NCBI GenBank assembly: GCA_044220535.1
Contig: JBGAQU010000003.1
Location: 3,432-67,431 of the forward strand
Length of the DNA: 64,000 bases
Reading direction: 5' to 3'
Source of the DNA: JBDHTS01 sp044220535
GTDB taxonomy: Bacteria; Pseudomonadota; Alphaproteobacteria; Micavibrionales; Micavibrionaceae
Shown: piece after piece, positions 28,252 through 36,325 of the stretch
Layout: each line of letters begins with the position of its first letter
Position numbering within the stretch: position 1 is the stretch's first letter
Notes under the pieces: model-generated
Told to the model about the DNA's origin: nothing
Database searches by the model: none
The model's input: only the letters and a program-made list of their open reading frames with translations
Made by a program: the position numbers and the translations under genes

Positions 28252-29016
28252 TTGCTGGCAACTACTTCCTCTCCCCTCCGGGGAGAACTTACCCCCCCCC
28301 TGTCCGCCGTAGCCTTGGCGAAGGCGGATCACCCTAACCCTCTCCCCGGAGGGGAGAGGGAATTACTCTCCTCCCCCGAAATCCGCGCTGAGGCCGCCCG
28401 CCTCGCCCAATCCGCCCAGACCCTCGACGACCTCCGCGCGGCCATCGCCGCCTTTGACGGCATCACCCTGAAAAAAACCGCCACCAACCTCGTCTTCTGC
28501 GACGGCAACCCTGCCGCATCCGTCATGCTGGTCGGCGAGGCGCCGGGGGCGGATGAAGACCGGATGGGCAAACCGTTCGTGGGCGTCTCCGGCCAGCTGC
28601 TCGACCGCATGCTCGCCTTTATCGGCCTCGACCGGACGGTCGAGGACCCGGCCCAATCCCTTTATATCTCCAACATCCTGAACTGGCGCCCCCCCGGCAA
28701 CCGCACCCCCACCGCGGCGGAGATCGAGGCCAGCCTGCCCTTTATCGAGCGCCATATCGCCCTGGTCCGCCCCAAAGTCCTGATCTTCGCGGGCACGGTC
28801 GCGGCGCAGGCCTTACTGGGCAGGACCGAAAGCATCTCCAAGCTGCGCGGCCGTTTGCAGGATTACATGCCCCGCACCGAAGGCATCGCCACTGAACTGT
28901 TCAAGATCCCGGCTTTGGCCACCTATCACCCCGCCTACCTCCTCCGCACCCCGTCCCAGAAGCGCGCGGTGTGGAATGATCTGCTGACCCTGCGCGAATA
29001 TCTGGACTCTTTCTAA
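28252..29016 (+). CDS. Uracil-DNA glycosylase, family 4-like, with repeat-derived N-terminus
   Basis: About 254 residues. The domain begins near [15 protein letters not shown] and has the uracil-pocket motif [32 protein letters not shown] and the C-terminal catalytic-loop region [19 protein letters not shown]. It excises uracil from DNA. Homologues carry an N-terminal extension with an LRWY...AGVDE-like motif; here the first 40 codons are encoded by a palindromic repeat (28269-28360) that reads through in frame. Only a TTG at 28252 gives a start before the repeat; no ATG occurs in the frame before the catalytic part, so the true start is uncertain. The four-cysteine Fe-S ligands of family 4 are not evident. 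Confidence 0.8.
   Translation: MLATTSSPLRGELTPPLSAVALAKADHPNPLPGGERELLSSPEIRAEAARLAQSAQTLDDLRAAIAAFDGITLKKTATNLVFCDGNPAASVMLVGEAPGADEDRMGKPFVGVSGQLLDRMLAFIGLDRTVEDPAQSLYISNILNWRPPGNRTPTAAEIEASLPFIERHIALVRPKVLIFAGTVAAQALLGRTESISKLRGRLQDYMPRTEGIATELFKIPALATYHPAYLLRTPSQKRAVWNDLLTLREYLDSF
28269..28360. repeat. Palindromic repeat overlapping the glycosylase start
   Basis: CTCTCCCCTCCGGGGAGA at one end and CCCTCTCCCCGGAGGGGAGA at the other, with an inner hairpin TCCGCC...GGCGGA around 28302-28328. Type differs from the GTCATCCCGG elements. It encodes residues about 7-36 of the annotated glycosylase. Confidence 0.75.
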
Positions 29017-29027
29017 CACCACCCGTC

Positions 29028-29169
29028 GTCATCCCGGCGAAGGCCGGGATCCATACACTCTTTCAACATCACAGACGGCATGTCATGTCATAGAGCGCGC
29101 CCTATGACAGTTATCGCCTTTCGGTCCTGGCCGCACTCTCGCATGGATCCCGGCCTTCGCCGGGATGAC
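29028..29169. repeat. Long REP/BIME-like element with conserved interior
   Basis: Ends GTCATCCCGGCGAAGGCCGG and the inverse, 142 bp apart. The interior includes CATAGAGCGCGCCCTATG and CGCCTTTCGGTCCTGGCC, which reappear in opposite orientation, with substitutions, inside the element at 47383-47525. It lies 11 bp after the glycosylase stop. Confidence 0.8.
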
Positions 29170-29335
29170 GGCAAATGGGGTCGAATTATTAAGAATCTAC
29201 CCAAAAAATCCCAGTCTTAACCCTTTCAAACCGCAAATCTTAGCAAATTCAACCCATTGAAAAACAACACCATTCCCCCAAACCCACCCCCTAATTTTGA
29301 CTCTTCCCCCCATATCGGCTATTGAATAGGGCATT

Positions 29336-31213
29336 ATGCACAGCCATACGCATACCCGTAGAGCCAGAGGCGGCCTTTTGATTTGCGCCCTGGTGATCAT
29401 GGAAATAGGCGCAATGACCGGCAGCAGGGCAATGGCCCTCCCCGTGTCAGACGGCTCCGCTATAGCCCCGCCCGTTCCGAAAGCCAAACCTGCCATGCCC
29501 GCCATGAAGGTCATGTCGGATGATTCCGTGCTGCTGTACCGCAAGATTTTCATGTACCAGGCGGCGGGCGATATCAAGACCGCCGACGCCATCCTGAAGA
29601 AGCTGACCGATACCCGCCTGCGCGGCGCGGTGCTGTTCCAGCGCTATATCCACCCGACCGCCTATCGTCCGAAATTCGAGGAGCTGAAGGACTGGCTGGC
29701 GAAATATAACGACCAGCCGGGGGCCGACCGCATCTTCCGCATGGCGCAGAACCGCGCCCCGAAAAACTTCAAGGGCACCCTGCCCCAGGCCGCCCATACC
29801 GTCTGGACACCCGGCCTGATGGCGGCCCTGTCCGACCAGGGCAAGATCTACACGCCGTCGAAAGACCGCTCTACCGAACAGACCGCCGCGATCCAGGCGC
29901 TGAAGAAAACAATCCGCACCAATATCCGCTCCGGCAATCCCGAGCCCGCGCTGGCCGCGCTTGAAAAAGATGAAGCCGTCAAATGGATGGACAATGCCGA
30001 ATACGACCAGCTGCGCGGTGAAATCGCGAAGGGCTTCCTCGACGCGGGCAAATTGTCCAAGGCGAAAAGCCTGGCCGCCGCCAGCGTGAAACGCTCTGGC
30101 GCCGACGCGCCGGATGCCGGATGGATCGGCGGGCTGGTGGCATGGCGCCAGAAGGATTACAAATCCGCCGCGAAACTGTTCGAATACGCCGCCGTCTCGC
30201 CCTACAGCTCCAAATGGATGGCCTCCGCTGGCGCTTACTGGGCATCGCGCGCCGCCATGCGGAACGGTGACGCGGCGAAGGTGCGCCCGCTGCTGGAACG
30301 CGCCGCCGAACACCCGCGCACCTTCTACGGCATGCTGGCGACCCGTGCGCTGGGCTGGGATTTTGATTTCGACTGGTCCGTGCCTGCCTATGACCCGACG
30401 CATAAGGCCTTGCTGTCCCCTATTCCCGCCTTCCAGCGCGCCGATGCGCTTGTCTCCATCGGCCAGTATTCGCTGGCGGAGGCAGAGCTTCGCGCCATCG
30501 ATCCCGGCCAGGATAAAAACCTGCAGGTCGCGCTGATGGCCTATGCCAGCCATGCGGGCCTGCCCGGCCTCGCCATGCGCCTTGCTGAAAACTACACGCG
30601 CCCCGAAGGCGGCCTTTACGACGCCGCGCTCTATCCTTTATCCCCCTGGAAGCCGTCAGGCGGTTATCGCGTGGATGAGGCGCTGGTCGATGCATTAATC
30701 CGCCAGGAATCGCGTTTCAACCCCAATGCGCAGAGCAACAGCGGCGCGTCCGGCCTCATGCAGTTGATGCCCGCCACCGCCAGCTATGTGTCCGGCGCGG
30801 CCTATGAAGCCGACCTTGCAGGCCGCCACGCGCTGAAAGACCCGCAGACCAATGTCGATATCGGGCAACGTTACGTCGAGAATTTGCTGGGCGCGGATCC
30901 GGTCAATGCCGAACTGATGTCCCTGCTGATCGCCTATAACGCAGGCCCCGGCTCCCTCGCCAAATGGAAGCAGCAATATGCTGACACATTAAACGACCCG
31001 CTGCTGTTCATCGAAACCATCCCGCTGCCTGAAACCCGCGGCTATGTCGAACGCGTGATGGCCAATTACTGGATCTACCGCATCCGCCTCGGCCACCCGC
31101 CCGCATCCCTCGACGAAGTCGCCGAAGGCCGCTGGGCCTTCTACAACAAACCCGACCCGATCCGCAGGACGGAACGCGCGCGGTTGCTGTATACGCTGCT
31201 GGCGGGCAACTGA
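29336..31213 (+). CDS. Soluble lytic murein transglycosylase
   Basis: 625 residues, Slt70-like. An N-terminal signal segment (GLLICALVIMEIGAM) is followed by a long alpha-helical superhelix (about residues 60-450) and a C-terminal goose-lysozyme-like SLT domain with the catalytic Glu in DALIRQESRFNPNAQS and the downstream GASGLMQLMPATASYV and IAYNAGPGSLAKW. It cleaves the MurNAc-GlcNAc bond of peptidoglycan with 1,6-anhydro product in the periplasm. Its last seven codons (YTLLAGN and stop) recur about 1.16 kb downstream beyond an acetyltransferase gene, which suggests an insertion at its 3' end. Confidence 0.92.
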   Translation: MHSHTHTRRARGGLLICALVIMEIGAMTGSRAMALPVSDGSAIAPPVPKAKPAMPAMKVMSDDSVLLYRKIFMYQAAGDIKTADAILKKLTDTRLRGAVLFQRYIHPTAYRPKFEELKDWLAKYNDQPGADRIFRMAQNRAPKNFKGTLPQAAHTVWTPGLMAALSDQGKIYTPSKDRSTEQTAAIQALKKTIRTNIRSGNPEPALAALEKDEAVKWMDNAEYDQLRGEIAKGFLDAGKLSKAKSLAAASVKRSGADAPDAGWIGGLVAWRQKDYKSAAKLFEYAAVSPYSSKWMASAGAYWASRAAMRNGDAAKVRPLLERAAEHPRTFYGMLATRALGWDFDFDWSVPAYDPTHKALLSPIPAFQRADALVSIGQYSLAEAELRAIDPGQDKNLQVALMAYASHAGLPGLAMRLAENYTRPEGGLYDAALYPLSPWKPSGGYRVDEALVDALIRQESRFNPNAQSNSGASGLMQLMPATASYVSGAAYEADLAGRHALKDPQTNVDIGQRYVENLLGADPVNAELMSLLIAYNAGPGSLAKWKQQYADTLNDPLLFIETIPLPETRGYVERVMANYWIYRIRLGHPPASLDEVAEGRWAFYNKPDPIRRTERARLLYTLLAGN

Positions 31214-31296
31214 TTTCTCTTATTCATTCTCTTAGACTGATCGAAACCAAGGACAAGGGACTTGGCATTCCGGGATTTTCATGCCTGAAAATTTTC

Positions 31297-32277
31297 TTAA
31301 AGCGTTTTCGACATAAACTGACGGAACGGCTGTTGAAACTTTTCTGCTTTTAGCAAATCTTGCCGCTCCGTGTCTGCGGCATCGGCATAAGCCCGTAATG
31401 CTTTAACGTCATGCTCCCGCGCATAACCTTCCACTGCGCCGATAAGAGCGCCGAAAACTTTTTTATCACTGGCCTCCAGATTGAACATATGACACAGGTT
31501 TCGTTGTACACGGTCAGCCTGCGTACCGACCTCAATTTCAGCATGCGCAAAACCTTTGACGACGCCGTTCTCTTTGGCAAGAATGATCGCTTCGCCGGGC
31601 GTGGCGATCGCTTTATCAAAAGCCGCCCTGTCCATTGTGTGCAGGCCCGTATCGTCAAAATATCCCCTTATCGGAATGGCAGATTTTTTTGCGGATGCCG
31701 CCATCTGTTCAATGGCGGGCCAGTCAGCTGCGCTGGCAAAGGCAAGCTGTAAATTTGAAGGAAGTTTTTTTTCTGCGGGCGTCCTGTCCAGTATTTTATC
31801 GTATGCCCTGTCGACTACTTTATAACCGATATCTTCGTACATTCCGCGAGCTGGATTGTTTATCATCACATCCAGAGCTGAATCGACAAAACCTTCTGCT
31901 TTCATCCGGGTTTCGTATTCATTCATAAGGGCAGCGCCAATGCCCTTCCCCCTGAATTCCTTATTAACCGAGAATTGCTCTATCTGGGGGAGGGGCCGCG
32001 TTGTCCCGTCTTCATTGGCAAAAAAACCGGATGCCTTGTGGCAAAGAATGCCCGCCATTTTACCATCGACTTCTGCGATAATGATTCCTGAACCTTTTTC
32101 ATCGGCCAGATAGCTATCATACCGTTCACGACTGAAATAATCTTCTGATTTGAACTCTTTTATAAATTCATCAGCGCCCGTGGATATGTCGGAATAGAAC
32201 CTTTGGGGTTCCGCATAAAGGAAGGCTACCTGTTCATAGTCAGCTGGCGTTGCATTTCGGAGTGACATTTTCATCAT
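31297..32277 (-). CDS. GNAT family N-acetyltransferase (tandem GNAT fold)
   Basis: About 326 residues. The acetyl-CoA pocket motif RGKGIG lies in QFSVNKEFRGKGIGAALMNEY (about residues 105-125), followed by MYEDIGYKVVDR. The C-terminal half (from LQLAFASAADW) has a degenerate second GNAT-like domain. Substrate unknown. Several starts are possible (TTG 32292; ATG 32277, 32274, 32268). Base composition is more AT-rich than the flanking genes, and short copies of the transglycosylase 3' end lie on both sides, so it looks acquired. Confidence 0.8.
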   Translation of the reverse strand: MMKMSLRNATPADYEQVAFLYAEPQRFYSDISTGADEFIKEFKSEDYFSRERYDSYLADEKGSGIIIAEVDGKMAGILCHKASGFFANEDGTTRPLPQIEQFSVNKEFRGKGIGAALMNEYETRMKAEGFVDSALDVMINNPARGMYEDIGYKVVDRAYDKILDRTPAEKKLPSNLQLAFASAADWPAIEQMAASAKKSAIPIRGYFDDTGLHTMDRAAFDKAIATPGEAIILAKENGVVKGFAHAEIEVGTQADRVQRNLCHMFNLEASDKKVFGALIGAVEGYAREHDVKALRAYADAADTERQDLLKAEKFQQPFRQFMSKTL

Positions 32278-32351
32278 CTTATTAGAAATCAATTTTATTA
32301 AGATTTTATTAAAACAATCAGATCTTTTTTTGGGGAATCGAGTTTCAGATT

Positions 32352-32375
32352 TATACGCTGCTGGCCGGGAATTGA
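32352..32375 (+). repeat. Second copy of the lytic transglycosylase 3' end
   Basis: Matches 31190-31213 at 21 of 24 positions, and both copies encode YTLLAGN followed by TGA. The two copies bracket the acetyltransferase gene in direct orientation. Confidence 0.6.
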
Positions 32376-32390
32376 TCTTTTAATCTTAAT

Positions 32391-32417
32391 TGTCATCCCC
32401 GCCTTCACCGGGACGAC
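32391..32417. repeat. Single degenerate REP unit
   Basis: GTCATCCCCGCCTTCACCGG followed by GACGAC, a worn copy of the GTCATCCCGG palindrome without an inverted partner nearby. Confidence 0.5.
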
Positions 32418-32434
32418 AAAGTGATCTTAAAACC

Positions 32435-32644
32435 ATGAAAAATATCTTCGCCGAACTCCGCGCCCTGCCTCACAAAGCCGATGGCGATCTCTACGCACTG
32501 GACGGACAAGCATCAACCATGCTTTGGCGCTCGACCTCCGGCCGAAATCGCTGCGGCATAAAAATCTTTATCAGTCCTCTTGAAATCACCGAGCCGGACA
32601 CTATTTCAAGTGTATTGAAGCGGGCCGGGCCCCTCTGGCGTTAG
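32435..32644 (+). CDS. Small unknown protein
   Basis: A 69-residue open frame starting MKNIFAELRALPHKADG. No ribosome binding site or family recognised. It lies in a stretch rich in repeats between the acetyltransferase and the YdcH-like gene; it could be a remnant of a longer gene. Confidence 0.3.
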   Translation: MKNIFAELRALPHKADGDLYALDGQASTMLWRSTSGRNRCGIKIFISPLEITEPDTISSVLKRAGPLWR

Positions 32645-32683
32645 ATGCTTACTGATTTTCTAGCGTGATGTCGGACCGCATCG

Positions 32684-32741
32684 GGAGATTTTCCCGGTGT
32701 TGGTTTTGCATGGCCCCTTGCCACTGACACCGGAAATCTCC
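32684..32741. other. Hairpin upstream of the YdcH-like gene
   Basis: GGAGATTTTCCCGGTGT can pair with ACACCGGAAATCTCC across a 26-bp loop, ending 30 bp before the ATG of the YdcH-like gene. No T-run follows, so this is more likely a structured leader than a terminator. Confidence 0.4.
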
Positions 32742-32771
32742 TGAAAACGTCAACAGTTGAAGGAGAAAACC

Positions 32772-32993
32772 ATGTCAGCCAGACTTTTCCAGTCGCTTTT
32801 ATACAAATCCGCACAGCTTGATGAAACGATAGAGCGGGAGCATAAACGCCCTCTGCCCGACCGTTTCCGCCTGCTCAGGCTTAAAAAACTGCGCCTTGCG
32901 ATCAAGGACAGGCTGCAGCGCCTGATCCTGGACCGCCAGTCCGCGCGGCTGGTGCCCGTGCGCGTCCGTTCCCGCCATTTCAAGATTGTTTAA
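32772..32993 (+). CDS. YdcH-like (DUF465) small protein
   Basis: 73 residues, starting MSARLFQSLLYKSAQ with AAGGAG correctly placed upstream. The segment LDETIEREHKRPLPDRFRLL followed by RLKKLRLAIKDRLQRL matches the DUF465/YdcH consensus (conserved Asp, Pro and the KK.KL.LKD helix). Small cytosolic helical-hairpin proteins of unknown role. Followed after 10 bp by the zf-TFIIB-like gene. Confidence 0.75.
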   Translation: MSARLFQSLLYKSAQLDETIEREHKRPLPDRFRLLRLKKLRLAIKDRLQRLILDRQSARLVPVRVRSRHFKIV

Positions 32994-33003
32994 GGAGACG
33001 ACC

Positions 33004-33312
33004 ATGCCCTTACTCACCTCCCCCATAGACGGATCACCCATGCGGCAGATCAACCGCTACGGCATCGAAATCGACGTCTGCCCGTCCTCGGGCGGCATAT
33101 GGCTCGACCGCGGCGAGCTGGAAAAGCTGATGACGCTCCTGAAAGAGGAGTCGTCCTATGATCCACTGCCCATGCCGCCCCGTAAAAGGGACGAACGGCT
33201 TGGCCGCTATGATGACGATGATGACGACGACAGGCGTGGTTATGGCGGATATCGCGGCGGCTATAAGAAGAAAGGAAAGATGTCAAAGATCATGGATATC
33301 TTCGATTTTTGA
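33004..33312 (+). CDS. zf-TFIIB-like protein lacking most zinc ligands
   Basis: 102 residues. The fold signature GIEIDVCPSSGGIWLDRGELEKL is that of the zf-TFIIB (COG3809) family, but the first CPxC knuckle is replaced by SPID and the second is CPSS, leaving one of the four expected cysteines. The C-terminus has an Asp run (seven Asp) followed by an RGGY-like basic glycine-rich part. It has a good ribosome binding site (AAGGAGACGACC) and is probably in one operon with the YdcH-like gene. Role unknown; metal binding is doubtful here. Confidence 0.75.
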   Translation: MPLLTSPIDGSPMRQINRYGIEIDVCPSSGGIWLDRGELEKLMTLLKEESSYDPLPMPPRKRDERLGRYDDDDDDDRRGYGGYRGGYKKKGKMSKIMDIFDF

Positions 33313-33338
33313 AAACGCGTGCCTTTCGCAACCTCATT

Positions 33339-33406
33339 GTCATCCCGGCGCAAGCCGGGACCGGGTGATCATTGCCCAACCCGGTCCCGGCGTGCGCCGG
33401 GATGTC
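33339..33406. repeat. REP/BIME-like palindrome
   Basis: GTCATCCCGGCGCAAGCCGG with inverse ending GCGCCGGGATGTCA, between the zf-TFIIB-like gene and htpX. It reads through in the htpX frame but lies upstream of the probable start. Confidence 0.85.
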
Positions 33407-33432
33407 AAATAAACACAAAGAGGAATGTAAAA

Positions 33433-34284
33433 ATGAACATCATGAAGACAGCCATCCTTCTCGCAGGCCTGACCGCCCTGTTCGGCTGGGCCGGATGGGC
33501 GATTGGCGGGCAATCCGGGATGATGATCGCCTTTGCCGTCGCAGCGGCGATGAATGTCGGGTCCTACTGGTTCTCCGACAAGGTCGTGCTGAAAATGTAC
33601 GGCGCGCAGCCGGTCGATCACGGCCCGCTTTACCAGATGGTCGAAGGCCTGGCCGCGCGCGCGAACCTGCCGATGCCGCGTGTCTACATCATCGACAATC
33701 CACAGCCCAATGCCTTCGCCACCGGGCGCAATCCCGCCAACGCCGCCGTCGCGGTCAATACCGGCCTGATGCATATCCTGAACGAGCGGGAGCTTGCGGG
33801 CGTGGTCGCGCATGAACTCGCGCATATCAAAAACCGCGACACGCTGACCATGACCGTGACGGCCACCGTCGCGGGCGCGCTATCCATGCTGGCGAATTTC
33901 GGCATGCTGTTCGCGGGCGGCCATAACCAGAACGGCGAACGCCAGGGTGCGAACCCCGTCGTTGCCATGGCCATCATGATCCTCGCCCCCATCGCCGCCA
34001 TGCTGGTGCAGATGGCGATTTCCCGCACGCGGGAATATAGCGCGGACAAATTAGGTGCAGCCATCTGCGGCGACCCCATGGCCCTGGCCTCCGCCCTGCG
34101 CAAGCTGGACATGACCGCACACCGAGTCAATAACCCGGTAGCCGAAGAAAATCCGGCTACCGCCCATATGTTCATCATCAACCCCCTGCATGCAGGCGGC
34201 ATGGACAACCTGTTCTCCACCCACCCTAAAACTGAAAACCGCATTGCCGCGCTAGAGGCGTTAAGGGCGGGGCCGTGGGGCTAG
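33433..34284 (+). CDS. htpX: Protease HtpX homologue (M48 membrane zinc metalloprotease)
   Basis: 283 residues. Two N-terminal membrane helices (about 5-22, 27-45), the zinc motif HELAH in [17 protein letters not shown], two more helices around residues 145-200, the third ligand region [10 protein letters not shown] and the [14 protein letters not shown] end. It degrades damaged membrane proteins. The start MNIMKTAIL is preferred over an upstream frame because AGAGGA lies before it and the upstream codons come from the REP element. Confidence 0.93.
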   Translation: MNIMKTAILLAGLTALFGWAGWAIGGQSGMMIAFAVAAAMNVGSYWFSDKVVLKMYGAQPVDHGPLYQMVEGLAARANLPMPRVYIIDNPQPNAFATGRNPANAAVAVNTGLMHILNERELAGVVAHELAHIKNRDTLTMTVTATVAGALSMLANFGMLFAGGHNQNGERQGANPVVAMAIMILAPIAAMLVQMAISRTREYSADKLGAAICGDPMALASALRKLDMTAHRVNNPVAEENPATAHMFIINPLHAGGMDNLFSTHPKTENRIAALEALRAGPWG

Positions 34285-34307
34285 AAATATTTTAAACCCG
34301 AAAATTT

Positions 34308-35813
34308 TTATAAAGAAAATGTCACAAGCCGGGCATTCTGTTCGGATACAATCCCGTAGACTGGTCTTTCTCTGCTGCTCAAGTTGTTCTGTACATATGC
34401 AATGTCGTCATCCGTTAAATAGGATTGTCTATTTAAATAGGAATGTCCGTCGATTACGGCGATTTGCTTTAAAAATGCAGGCTGGCTGTAAGGACTGGAT
34501 GCGATCAATTCCGGTAATGTTTCAATTATTTCAGCAGAAGGTTGATATAGACAAACCCATTTTTCCTCATAAGGTTTAAGATAATTTGGCTCTGAGAAAA
34601 TACCAAAAACAATTGAAGCCAGATCTTTTTGCGCATCATCTTCATTGCAGCCTTGTTCTGCAACGTAAGCTTCATATTCTTCAATAAGGTTTAAACCATA
34701 ATCTGAATTCCAGAAGGAAGTCAAAACTCCACAACGATTTAAAACATAGGCACACATACCCTCAAAGGCATAAGCATCTGCTTCCATCACAAGAGTTAGA
34801 ACAAGTCTATCAACACTATTTTTATAAGTATCTTGATAAAGATGTCCAAACATATGCATTTGCCAAAAATGTCTTAATTCATGCGCCAATGAAACGCATT
34901 GATCGCCTATATTGTCCTCCGTTGCATTGATTAAATAGATATCAAGGCCACTTATCTGTGCGGCGCAACCATTCTCACTATCCCTATGCATTAAGTGAAC
35001 GCGAATACCTTCTTTTTCGGCGAGATCCAAAAGCGATTTAGCTTCAGGGCATAACGAGAGTGTTTGTTTTATTTTATCCAGAAGAGGCGCGTCCGGTTTT
35101 TCTTCCAGCATTGACGCTGAATTAAATTTATCTGTCAGAAAGGAAAATCCCTCGTTTAAGTATGGATAGCGTAAGGGAGAAAGCGCTTTATAAAGATCGT
35201 CACAGTCTTTCTCTTCAAGTTTTTTGCTTAAAAAACCAGCCTCTTCGTCGTTCATGAAAATCATGGCCGCTTTTAATTCAGCATGCTTATCCGCCTTGAA
35301 CCGATTGAGACTGTCGACTGTCTCTTGCAAATATTGAATGAAATAGGGCGGGCGCGGCTGACAATATTCCAGTTCAAGCCACGCTTTATGTGCTTTCTCG
35401 AATGCATCGCGCCGATCAATCTGGGCCTGCCGATAGACGCCGTTATCCTTGGGCAGACAATTCCAGGCCAGCAACTTCAGGCACTGGGTTACGTCTGGCC
35501 ATGACGATCCGTCCCTGATCGTTCTGATGTCGGCACCACTGGCGATGGGCCGGGCGCGTAAGGACGGCATCCATGACTGAACGACCGGCGGCCAGAATAT
35601 CTGCAAAAGATCGTTACGCTCTTCGTCGGTAAGAAAATTGTATTCCGGGTTGCCGGAAGGGCTGCGGAAGGGATAGGCCTCATAATCCGGCAGATAGGTT
35701 TCATTATGAACAGCGCGAGCCTGTTTATACTCACCTTGCACTTCGGCCAGCTTGGCCTCCACGGCAGATAGAAGGCTGTCGACATTATACGGCTTGTACT
35801 TTTGCTCCGTCAT
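34308..35813 (-). CDS. Putative zinc metallopeptidase, DUF6782-like
   Basis: 501 residues, no signal peptide. The metal site is visible as HELRH in SLAHELRHFWQMH (His 311, Glu 312, His 315) with a likely third ligand in MEADAYAFEG (about residue 344). The layout of a long helical N-terminal half before the HExxH resembles the DUF6782 putative metallopeptidases. Base composition is more AT-rich than neighbouring core genes. Substrate unknown; the protein looks cytosolic or effector-like. Convergent with htpX, 23 bp apart. Confidence 0.65.
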   Translation of the reverse strand: MTEQKYKPYNVDSLLSAVEAKLAEVQGEYKQARAVHNETYLPDYEAYPFRSPSGNPEYNFLTDEERNDLLQIFWPPVVQSWMPSLRARPIASGADIRTIRDGSSWPDVTQCLKLLAWNCLPKDNGVYRQAQIDRRDAFEKAHKAWLELEYCQPRPPYFIQYLQETVDSLNRFKADKHAELKAAMIFMNDEEAGFLSKKLEEKDCDDLYKALSPLRYPYLNEGFSFLTDKFNSASMLEEKPDAPLLDKIKQTLSLCPEAKSLLDLAEKEGIRVHLMHRDSENGCAAQISGLDIYLINATEDNIGDQCVSLAHELRHFWQMHMFGHLYQDTYKNSVDRLVLTLVMEADAYAFEGMCAYVLNRCGVLTSFWNSDYGLNLIEEYEAYVAEQGCNEDDAQKDLASIVFGIFSEPNYLKPYEEKWVCLYQPSAEIIETLPELIASSPYSQPAFLKQIAVIDGHSYLNRQSYLTDDDIAYVQNNLSSRERPVYGIVSEQNARLVTFSL

Positions 35814-35977
35814 GGGCTATCTTTATCGGCTAAATTGTTATGTAATATAACGACTTTATGTGATTAATGCAAATATTAATAATCACTTGCCCCATAAAAT
35901 TAATAAATATGTAAATTTGACAAAGGCTAGTCAATATGCTATTTTCATTTTCGATAACACAACCAAAAGGAAACAAA

Positions 35978-36178
35978 ATGTCTGATCAAGCAAACTTGGC
36001 CCGCCGGCTTTCTGAACGAGTGACGGACGGGCAATACGCCCGTGATATCGGTTATGGCGTTTTTGAGCCGACTGTATATGTGGAACCACCATCTATCCGC
36101 GATGAGCCAACATGGCCCAAAGCACCGGTGACTTCGGCCAATACCAAGGCTACTAAGCCATCCGCCCCCCAACCTTGA
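35978..36178 (+). CDS. Small unknown protein with its own terminator
   Basis: 66 residues starting MSDQANLARRLSERVTD, with AAAAGGAAACAAA before the ATG as ribosome binding site. Proline-rich C-terminus, no signal or membrane segment, no family recognised. A strong intrinsic terminator follows 15 bp after the stop, and the gene is isolated from its neighbours, so it forms a single-gene unit. Confidence 0.6.
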   Translation: MSDQANLARRLSERVTDGQYARDIGYGVFEPTVYVEPPSIRDEPTWPKAPVTSANTKATKPSAPQP

Positions 36179-36193
36179 TAATCCCTTAAAAAG

Positions 36194-36238
36194 CCAGCGA
36201 TCCGTGCTTTGGTTAAAGCCTGGATCGCTGGTTTTTTT
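36194..36238 (+). terminator. Rho-independent terminator
   Basis: CCAGCGATCC pairs perfectly with GGATCGCTGG across an 18-bp loop and is followed by seven T residues. Separates the small gene from alaS. Confidence 0.92.
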
Positions 36239-36325
36239 ATTACCGGCCCAACCCATTTCCAAAGATGACAAATACCTGTTTTCCATGCTTAATAAGGGCG
36301 AACCTTTAAGCGAGCATGCGAACCC

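Noticed and set aside
36179..36325. T-box or other leader upstream of alaS
   Set aside because: The only clear structure is the intrinsic terminator of the preceding small gene; no T-box-like conserved sequence was seen.
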